Positions 25,601 to 36,094 of a DNA stretch of 64,000 nt are shown here, in pieces (position 1 is the stretch's first letter; every line of letters begins with the position of its first letter). The position numbers and the translations under genes were made by a program. The DNA lies in NCBI GenBank assembly GCA_029747015.1, contig JAKOGI010000367.1, forward strand, positions 588,501 through 652,500, given 5' to 3'. Below the pieces are notes generated by a model, which made no database searches, was not told where the DNA came from, and was given only the letters and a program-made list of their open reading frames with translations. Origin of the DNA: Carnegiea gigantea (lineage: Eukaryota; Streptophyta; Magnoliopsida; Caryophyllales; Cactaceae).

Positions 25601-28600
25601 CTTTGAGATGCATAATCGAGTAGCTTTAAAGAGAAAACCCTCCTGTAACAAGAAATCCCCTTCAGGCCGTTTTTGACACTCCAAAAACAACGACCTAAAG
25701 TCTTCATCATCTTGGTATAAAGCCTTTAGATGCTCGAACCCCAGGACACAAGCATCTAACTGGAATAATAATAGATAACGCCGAGATAATGCATCGGCGC
25801 CCTGGTTCAGCTTCCCAGACTTATGCTTGATAGTGAAGTGAAAGGACTGGAGATACTCCACCCATTTGGCGTGGCGAGAGTTCAATTTATGCTGGCCCTG
25901 AATATACTTCAAAGCTTCATGATCTGAATGTAAAATGAACTCAGTAGCAATTAGGTAATGACTCCAGTGCTCCAAGCTACGAACGATAGCATAGAACTCC
26001 TTATCGTAAGTTGAATATTTCCTCCTGGTATCACATAATTTCTCACTAAAGAAGGCAAGTGGTCGACCTTCTTGAGTAAGAATCCCTCCAATACCAACAC
26101 CAGAAGCATCACACTCAACCTCAAAAACTTTATCAAAACAGGGTAATGCTAAGACAGGTGCCTGAGTCAACTTTTCTTTCACTTCTTCAAAGGCGGCTTG
26201 GGCTTTAGGATTCCATGAGAATGAAGAACCCTTAAGCACCTCAGTCATAGGAGATAAGATGGTACTGAAGTTACGAATAAATCTCCTATAGAACGAGGCC
26301 AAACCATGAAAGCTACGAACATCATGAATACTTTTAGGGACAGGCCACGTCCGAACGGCCTCTATTTTGCTTTCATCAACCTTAATCCCACTTTCAGAAA
26401 CAATATATCCTAAGAAGGTAACTTCACTGGTGAAGAAGGTACATTTCTTAAGATTCCCAAATAACTTTTCTTTTTCAAGAACGAGCATCACCTGAGTAAG
26501 ATGTTCTTGATGCTCATGCTCGTCTTTACTAAACACCAATATGTCATCAAAGTATACGACCACAAATTTTCCAATAAATGGTCGAAATACTTGATTCATC
26601 AACCTCATAAACGTACTAGGGGCATTTGACAAACCAAAGGGCATGACCAACCACTCGTATAACCCTCCCTTGGTTTTAAAGGCTGTCTTCCACTCGTCTC
26701 CTTCCCTAATACGGATCTGGTAATATCCACTTCTCAAATCAATCTTGCTAAACACCTTCGAACCATGTAACTCATCTAACATATCTTCAAACCTAGGCAT
26801 GGGATACCTATACTTGATAGTGATTTTGTTTATGGCTCGACTATCGACACACATCCTCATACCACCATCTTTCTTTGGTACCAAAAGAGCCGGAACCGCA
26901 CAAGGACTTAATGACTCCCGAACCAATCCCTTAGACATAAGCTCTTCAACCTGACGTTGAATTTCTTGGGTATCTTTCGGATTAGCTCTGTAGGCTGGCT
27001 TATTTGGTAACACTGGCCCAGGTATAAGGTCAATATGATGTTGGATGTCACGTTCGGGAGGCAAACCCGTGGGGATTTCATCGGGAAATAGGTGACCAAA
27101 CTGACTTAATATGATCTTGGCTATAGGATGGGATGGTAGGGGTGTTTCAGGCTCAGTTTGCACTTTTAAGATCCATTCTTTCAAGGCTTTAAACTCATGT
27201 TGAGAAGCCTTTAGGACTGGTTCTCCAAGTGACAACAATAGGTCGGATTGATTTGGGTTTTTTTGTGGTTTCTTTTTGTGGAGTTCAGATGGGGCTAATG
27301 GAGTAAGGGTGATTTTTTTGCCATCTTTTGAAAAGGAATATGTGTTTAGGAAACCATTATGCATAACCTTTCGGTCATACATCCAGGGGCGTCCTAACAG
27401 AATATGGCAGGCATCCATGGGGACAACATCACACCAAACCTCATCTTGGTAATTCTTACCAAGAGTTAATGAAATCAAGCATCGAGAGTTAACTTGAATC
27501 CCTTTACTCTGGTTCAACCACTGAATATTGTATGGGTGTGGATGAGCCATAGTTTCTAATTTCAATTTCTCGATCACCTCCAAAGAAACTACGTTGGCAC
27601 AACTTCCTCCATCGATAATCACTGAACAAATTTTGCCTTGGATGGTACAACGTGAATGAAAGATATTTTCACGTTGCTCATCCTTAGCTGATTTTTGAAC
27701 ACTCATCACCCTCCTGATTACAAGCATCTCTCCCTCATCTGCTTGCTCCACAAACTCTTCAGTTTCACTTTCCAGATCTTGCACATCTTCTCCCTCTTCT
27801 TTTTCCTCTCTTTTTTCCTCCACATACTCATCCTTTTTTGACTCCCACTCAGCTAAAGAAATAATTTTGCGACTTGGACAATCAGATGCGATATGTCCGA
27901 AGCCCTGACACTTATAACACCTCTTTTGGCTAGTTTGGCTTAGATGATTTGGGATCTGCTGGAGCCTTTGTGGAGTTGGGGCTTTTTGTGGAAAGGAAGG
28001 GGAAGGTGGCGTGGGTTTAATGGGTTGAGGCGTGTAGCTCCCCTTGTTAGAGGGTTGCCTATGGCTTGGTGTTGAAGAATATGGCTTGGAAAAATCACAC
28101 ACATAGGTTCTAGATTTTCTCTGCTGCTCCACTTTATGTGCCAGAATACAAACTTCATCGAATGAGGTATAAGCTTGCAAATCAACTATGTTGGCTATTC
28201 TAGGATCAAGCCCTCCGAGATAACGAACAATAGTTTGCTCCTCAGGCTCATGAATGCCGCATTTAATCATCAGTTTTTCGAACTCACGTGTGTATTCTTC
28301 AACATTCATTTTGCCTTGTTGTAAATGGTGAAAGAGTATGTACTGATCTTGAACGTATGTGGAAGGCAGGAAACGTGCTTTCATCTTGGCTTTCATTTTA
28401 TCCCAAGTACTAATTTTACTCTTTCTCTCCCTAGTTCTCTTGGCATTGAGGTTCGTCCACCATAAGAAGGCGTACTTTCTCAATCTAAGAGCAACTAGCT
28501 TCACTTTTTTATCTTCAGGAATTTCCTTGAACTCAAAGACTCTCTCTACAGTCTGTAACCATTCTATAAAGTCATCAGGGTCTAACTTTCCTTCAAACTC

Positions 28601-31600
28601 AGGAATCTCAACTTTGAAATCTCCTAAGTTAGAAGTAGGTTTAGGACCCCTAATAGCCCTCACAAATGGTACTTCTTCTTCTTCTAACTCAAACAAAGCT
28701 CGATTAATATCTTCCTCATTCTCACCGCTCATTCTTCTTGGTCGTTCACTAGGCTCCTCTATTCTGATACCTCCTGATCCTTGCATCTTCTGTTTTTGCT
28801 TCATACTATCACCAAGTTGCTTCTTCAGATATTCATTTTGAGCCCTGAGTTCTTGATTACTCAAGACCAATTCTTGCATTTGATTGGTAATAGCTTCAAG
28901 TTTCTCATCCATTGACATACTAGTACTCATTTTGTGATCGAGGGAAAGAAAGGCTTGAAGTGTGGATTAAGTTTAGAATGAAAAGGCAAGGATTCTTCAC
29001 GTAGCAAAGTGGCACGGTCGTGCTTGTGGACACGGGGTACCCGTGCCAACTTGCTGTCCGTGGAAAAAAGGAAGAGCCGGTTTGAGTGTTTTGGAATGAG
29101 GGATGTGTTTGATGACTTGCTTTGTATTTAGCTTTGGTTCAGAGTATAGGCTGGGGTAACGTGTGGTCCAGGCAAGGATCTGAACTTGCTCTGATACCAA
29201 AAATGATGTAATCCTTAGAAAATCACAAGAATTAGGTGAAGAACACTTATGAAAACAAGAGAAGGGATGTGTGTTTCTCAAGTTTAGATTAAGTGTTTAG
29301 GTTTGTTTGTGATGGAATTAAGTTAACTGATTAGGAATCCACCTAATCCTTAACTTAGGGTCCTTAACTTTGACTAGGAATCCACCTAATCAAAGATTAA
29401 GATTTCCAAGATCACCACCTTAAGTGACCAACTTAAGGATAAGCAAGGAAGGGATGAAAGATTAAGACTTCAAGTCTTAAGCTTAACACAAGTTTTTGTA
29501 TTCAAAGTTGAGTGTTCTCAAAAAGAAGGCTACAAGGCCATTAAATAGGCAAGGATGGCCAGTCATAAGAGGTTTCCTCCCTAGGAGGGTAACCTTCTAT
29601 GCTAAGTAAAATAGCTTACATCCGGTTCTAATATAATCCTAAATAACCGGTGTAATACCTTGACAAACAACTGAATACTAACTTTGCTAGCTAATTAATC
29701 AAGAATATAAGCTTTCCTTTTGCTGAAGGAAGTCCATTTCGGCGCCCACCATAGGGAGAAGGGAAAAATCTGAAGTTAACATGTGTCCTTTGAAGTGGTC
29801 AAATTCAATTTTGCCTTGTGTTCTTCTCCCATTGGTTCACATGCTTCACATTCATTGAACCACCATGGAGTACGTGTGTAGGCTTATGACTGGACCCAAG
29901 ATGTTGTTTTGAGGCTAAGCAAACCCTCTTTGCTAGGTAAAACCAGCCGGCTAAGCAAGGGATATGATTGGACCAAAATAAAGGTCCATTCGTACAGCGA
30001 CACTCAGCTGCTTGTCGTGGTCCAATCAGGGCGATTTTTACCTTGTTAGAAAGCTGCTGAAGACTAGTTTAATCTCCAATTTGAATCATCTCATTTGGAC
30101 TTCTGTAGCTCCCGTGATTAGCAAAACATTAAAGGTATATCACTGCAGGACAAAATCTGGATAGCCCGTGAAGATGCTTGAATTTCGTAGACTAAATGAA
30201 CTCCAATTAACTTGAAACCACTTGGAATTGAAAGCTGAAATCTAGCTCTTGAAGGGCAGCAAAAAAAATTGGACTTTTAAAACATATTTAAGCCTCCATA
30301 ATTAAGTAAACAAAACCGGGCTTAACATCGGATGATATCCCGGGTAAAGCAAAATGATCTTGCCTTACCAAATGACTTTGGATCAAAGATTGGACTAATT
30401 TTCTGGGATCATTTGGGACCTCATGGACTAGATGATTAATCGTGGATGGTCCTCCATCAGGAATGGAATCAGCACTTGAAACCTAGGGGGTTGGGGTTGG
30501 GACTTGATTCCAAAACTGAAGTGTTTGGTGAGGAATTGGAATGGAATCAAAATGGACAGAACCAAGAAAAAAAAGGGAAAAGAGAAGGCATTTCAAGAAC
30601 ACAAACATGCCACAGATTCAAGTTGAAGATGTACAAAACCATATCAGAAAAGTTTGAAAAGAAGCACAAAATCCAGATCTGAAAAAATCAAAATGGAAGA
30701 ATCAAATCATACATCAGAAAAAAAAAAAAGCAAAAACCCGAAATTGAATCAACAGTCAAAAACTCAAAGGTGAAGAAGCAAGTTGCGGTGAAGTTTTTGG
30801 ACATCTTCTGCATCTTCTCCACCTTCATACACTCTTCAATGGTGGTTTCATCTTCTTCAAGCTTGGACCAGAAAAAACAAAAAACAAACTATAACTACAT
30901 AACCAACAAAGATGCAGACGGTGAAAAAATTGATCAAAGGAATGAAGGAATCCAGATCGACCCCAAAAAAAAAAAAAAAAGATCGAATTTTTTTTCCGAA
31001 AAAAATCCAGATTGAAGAAGGTGAAGGACGAAAGGAGAAGAAGCAATAGGGGAAGAAGGCAAGCAATTATCCGGCGGATAGAGGTCGATAAGTTGCCAGA
31101 AAAACTTGGCAAGCGATTTCCGGTGAACGGTGAGCAGCAGCAATAGTGGCAAGTAGAGTAATCCTGGAGAAGAGAGAGATTGTTGTTGCTTGGCTTCTCC
31201 ATGCTTCATGGCAGATCTGAAATGAGAATTTCATTTCATTATTATTTTATTTTATTTTTTAGTCATCTTTTGGGGGTTGAGACTTGAAACTCCTCCATGA
31301 GGAGGGGGTTCAAGTTCCAGGGATCTAGGGAGGGACTTGATACCCCCAGATATCAAGTTCCTTTCCTTAAATTCCTCACCAAACACTAGGGAATGAAACT
31401 TGAAACCTAGGGTTTCAAATCCCCAACCCAATTTTGCTCACCAAACACCCTTTAGTGGTTTGGACAAGTTCAGATCTCTTGTATATTTTGAGGTGAAAAA
31501 ATGGGTCAAAGGTCTTATTTTGGCCTGATTTGTCATGTGAAGATCAACTTGTCAAAGATAAAGTTCCTACTCTTTCTAGGATTCCAAGTTTTAAAAATGC

Positions 31601-34600
31601 AACATGCAACTGCACAACCGGTGTCATGGAATGGTGATCAATACCATTGGAATATAACGTTTTTAAGAAGACCAAATAATGGGGAAGGGGATAGTGTCCT
31701 ATATCTCTTGGCTTTACTTACTAATGCAAAGGTTGCAACTGTGGGGAATGACAAGGTTATTTGACCCTATGATTAAAAAAGGAGCTCACTGTGAAAGAGT
31801 TTCTGCTAAGAGTATTTGATGAACGATAAGTGTAAAGAATGGGCAAAGATATTTAGGAAATTAGAATATTTTGATACTGGAAATCTTTTGTATTTTTTAG
31901 TATTGTCGTAGGTTATTTTTAAGCAAATTTTAAGATAGCTAAAATAAGGATATTCAGTGATATTTTATTAAGATTTAGTTTCCTAATTTATTAGGATAAT
32001 GTTAGGTTATATATTTTTATCTTTTTCTAGATTATATTTTATCATTTAGGTTTCTGATATGCTAATTGGTCTATTGGTTATATAAACCTCTTTATATAAT
32101 TGGAGAAGGCAGATTATGAATGAGAATTGAGTGATTAATATTTCTCTTATGATTCCTGTAAGAATTGCTCTTAGAGCATCCTACACCAACTGTTTACTTT
32201 CGTAGAAATTGCTCTCAGATTATCCTAAATTAATATCTATGAGAGGTCGACTCTTCCCTGGTGGTGCAATATGGAGGTATGGAGGTATAAGGCTCCCAAT
32301 GAAGCATGCTTCCTGATTTCGGCAGCTACCAAAGGAAAGGTTGCCACAGAAGACATGCCAAGAAGAAGAAATTTCAAATTGGCCACTAGATGTCCTATGT
32401 AAGAGGAATTCATTCCATTGACCACCTGCTTGTCCATTATAGGTGGGTCTCCGCACTTTGGCACTTATTGTTCTCCTTATTAGGGGTTAGTTGGGTGCAA
32501 CCTAGGTCTTTCAGAGATGTGCTAGTGGCTTGGACAAAAAGGTTGTAGAAAAGATGCCTTCTACGAATTTGAAAGATGATTCCGCTCACTAAATGGTGGA
32601 GTACTTGGAAGGGGAGGAATCCCTAGATTTTGTGGGGCAAGGCTAGGCCCTATCAAGATCTCAAGCTTTATTTTATGAGAACTTTGTAGAGTTGACTTTA
32701 AGTTCTTGATCATGGTACAACATTTACTTTTTTGGATTTTTTTGATAAGATCATACAGGAAGGCACGAGGGCAAGACGTTCTCATGTGAGTGCTCCATTT
32801 GTCAATAGGTGACCTTCCCTTGGTGTCTCATTAGTGCAAATTGTTTGATCACTCATTACTCGTCACAAAATTGAATGCTTTCACAACTCCTCTAGGGAGC
32901 GAAAAGATTTCAGAACCAAAATATTAATACCTACAACTACTGAATCAAACAAAGGTTCACAAGGTCATAAACTTGTGGAAACTTATCACCTCTTTGATCT
33001 TTCTACCATATTACCGCCTTCCTGTTACTTTGGGGAAAGGGGCAAGTTATCAACTTATCATTAAGTTCTGATACTACATATGTACACACAAGTATACATA
33101 GTAAATGACATGGCCCTTTAAAAGAAAAATGATCTACAAAACTCACCATTCCTTATATCCAGGATCAACGGTGAAACCGTATATGTCAACAATGTCACAC
33201 ATGGAAAGTGCTAGCTCAATAGATTTCATCCCTGTCCCTTTGGCCCCTCTTCGCAACACAATTCCTTGGAACAGGTAAACAGGATTTGCAATACTCTGCC
33301 ACCATAACAAAAGAAATGTAAATCAGATACATGAATGAGGGGCGTACAAAAATAAGGGTAAATCTGTAACTCCAATCAATGGGGTCTGTAACCCAATCTA
33401 GGTGTTTGGGTCAAGGGTGAGTGCTAAGGGATGTGAGAAATACATCAGAATTGATGGGATTTGAAGCCCAGCCTTATTGCTGAGGGCATTAGGGCAAGGG
33501 AAAGGAGCTCCAACACTGAGCTCCCAATTCATTGATTTCCTAATTTTAACACCTGCTATACACTAAACCCCTTGCATCAACAGCAAAGGCATATGACAAG
33601 AGCAACAACAAAATATTGATCAGTCAAAGGGAACACGAGCGGTAAGCCACGGGTTTCATCTTGTCAAGACATCTTTTAGCATAAAAGCTTCTTATCTTTT
33701 TGGCAAGACACCCCCCCCCCAAAAAAATGCCCCTCTCTCTCTCTCTCTCTCACACACACAATTGGAAAAGGAGAGGGCATAAACTAAACAAGTTAGAGAG
33801 TCAACTTCCTACAATAAGGCGTAAAAAAAATTATATATGCATCAGCGGCAGTGCATGCAAACAATCACTGCATAGACAAAAACACATATCAAGTAAGAAC
33901 TTCAATTGAATCTATTACACATTAAGCCTAATGTACTATCACCTTTATCATTTCATTGAAGTCTCTATGAGTCACGCTTTTGATGATAAACACCTCCTCA
34001 GCTGCAAGGAAAAAGAGGGTAGTACACATTATTGAACTCCTCCCAAGTCCCAACCACAATAACTCGCTCCTCTGAAACAAGCAAGCAAAATCTTTTCGGA
34101 AATGTATTTGTTTCTAGTGTTTCTTGTTTTCCTTTTCTTTCTAATAGCAATGAAGGAGTAAATACCCACCATAAAAAGAGAGAGAAAAAAAAGATTGACT
34201 TACGGGCCCCTTCCAGAATCTTGATCATATTGCGGGCAGTACCTCTAACCCCAAGACGAAATGTCCTCTTCATACCAACATATTTTGCATATTTCTGCAT
34301 TATGTCAGGAAATGCAATGAAATAGATAACAAAGAAACAATAACAAGAATAAATATGTCCACGTGGATCCTTCCAAGATAGGTGTCAGGAGTTCAGATGT
34401 ATGCCCTTACCGTTATGCCCTTACCGTTACCCTGACAAGCAAAGAGGTGGTTTCCGGTGAAACAAAAACCATTTTGTCTCTTTTTGTTTTTTGCAGGTAT
34501 TAAAACAATTGAAAACATCTATGAGAGTTTGTCATAACAAAAGCAATTTCAAGACGTGAGTCATTATCATACCCAAATTAAGAAGAGAAAAAGGGCAAGA

Positions 34601-36044
34601 AAAAGGGTAGGCTACTCCCAAATAGCAATGCATGTCAAGAGGAGCTGAATAAGAGCAGCAGAAGATCTTGGTTATTATTTGACGGACAAGGAAGAGTACA
34701 TAGCCATTCAGTGCCCTTCATTCATATGCAAATATGATCTCATAGCAGAAAAGGATAGAGAAGGCATCAGCATCATGATATGCCTCAATATAGCAAAGTC
34801 AGGCATTGTATGTTAGGATCTGGGACTATGTGAGCGTGGAACTTAACATTTCATAGGAAGAAGGAGCAAAAGGCACATCATTTGATTGCCTATGCTTTCA
34901 TTAAACCGTGAATTACCCAGGTAATCAAACTTTTTAAACAAATTCTCAACCTAAAGGAAAGGTGCTTACTGAGGGGGTGTACGTGAAAGCTCTCTTGGTC
35001 ATCTCTTCTGCATTGTACATTTTCATATATAATGTAATGCCAAATTATTGCCTAATCATAAGCAAATGATATATATACTTTCCAGGACAAGAATCAAATT
35101 AAACTACTCATGAAATTCAATTACAGGGAATTCTAAGCATACTTTTGTGAGTAACAGCCTCCCGCAAATACCTAAAATTTGCGTAAATTCCCTTCACAAT
35201 CTTTTTACATGTACAACAAGGATTTTTTTTTTTTAAATAACAAATATCTGATTCATCCAAAAGGCGGATGGAAAAAAAAAATAAGAAAAAAGTAAATTAA
35301 GACACTCAGACAGCCACAAAGCTTATAGTTTTAGAAAGTTGGGCAGTCAGCACTAGCAGCAAATAGAAGCAGAAAAATATCAATGTTAACCTCATTAACA
35401 GGGGCCTCATTGTCCCTTATCACTGCATTATGACTGTCAATCTCCTCTCCAAACTCCGTCAATAAAAGATCTCCAGAATTTCCAACAACAGCACATCTCT
35501 CAAATTGTAGAGGATGAAAAGGGGGTTTTGCTGGTAAAATTGGACTAAGAAGCTCATCACAAAGTGTTTGATTATAGCATTTCTTGGTTCCCCTGATCAA
35601 ATGTTAAAAATGAACGAACCGTTGAATGAACAAAATAAGTTCACAAAAGCAAGCAAATAAGACATGGACAATGTGGAGGAGAAGAAAACAAAGGGGTCCA
35701 GAAACAAATAGGAAACTCAACAAGAAAAATCTCGGAAGTTTTGAATCGTACAATTGGGCTATCCTTTTTGCTGCATAATCAAACCATCCATCTGGACGAA
35801 CATCTAGATACTCTCGTGTCAATACTGTAGTAACATTACGATACTGCAACAGCAACAACGTTATTAAAAATTATTTCGGGATTTTCAAAAGCAAAAAGTT
35901 AGAGCTGTTTAAAAAGAAACTAAGCTGACCTGTTCCCAAAGTAAAATTGCCTCACAAACATCATAATTGTACCCCAAGGGTTCCTTTTTCTTAAACTGCT
36001 CATTGTACTGCATAGGATAATCAATTCAGAATACACTATTACTC

Positions 36045-36094
<50 letters not shown>

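Larger units (their letters stand above)
23240..30459 (-). mobile_element. Ty3/gypsy LTR retrotransposon, complete, recent
   Basis: It has two LTRs (23240-24488 and 29204-30459), each TG...CA and flanked outside by GGAAT at 23235-23239 and 30460-30464. On the minus strand the 5' LTR is the right copy. Next to it at 29188-29199 is a primer-binding site, tggtatcagagc, complementary to initiator tRNA-Met. A polypurine tract, aaggggagga (24489-24498), precedes the 3' LTR. One uninterrupted gag-pol lies between. By eye the LTRs differ at roughly 20 bases plus a few small indels in ~1250 bp, implying insertion within about the last million years at usual plant rates. It inserted inside the Tourist-like element. 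Confidence 0.96.
23208..31451. mobile_element. Tourist-like (PIF/Harbinger) element, split by a Ty3/gypsy insertion
   Basis: The left end (ggccttgtttggtgag, 23208) and right end (ctcaccaaacaccct, ending at 31451) are inverted repeats flanked by TTA at 23205-23207 and 31452-31454. TTA duplication and this terminal motif are typical of Tourist/PIF-Harbinger elements. Removing the internal retrotransposon leaves about 1.0 kb. Subterminal inverted copies (gtgtttggtgaggaat near 30519 and its complement near 31371) are also present. The interior (30600-31200) is purine-rich with no transposase, so it is non-autonomous. Open frames there are low-complexity. Confidence 0.8.
21227..33146 (-). other. 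GT29 intron 9, 11.9 kb, carrying nested mobile elements
   Basis: The donor (gtgag at 33146) and acceptor (tgtag at 21227) are canonical, and the flanking exons share phase 2. The intron holds, from outside in, a plus-strand LINE remnant, a Tourist-like element and a Ty3/gypsy retrotransposon with a long open frame antisense to the plus strand, i.e. in the same direction as the host gene. The portions 21227-22200 and 32800-33146 are unassigned intron sequence. Confidence 0.85.

Noticed and set aside
30825..31202. Minus-strand open frame rich in Phe, Leu and Ser
   Set aside because: It reads through purine-rich/pyrimidine-rich low-complexity DNA inside the Tourist-like element; no domain.
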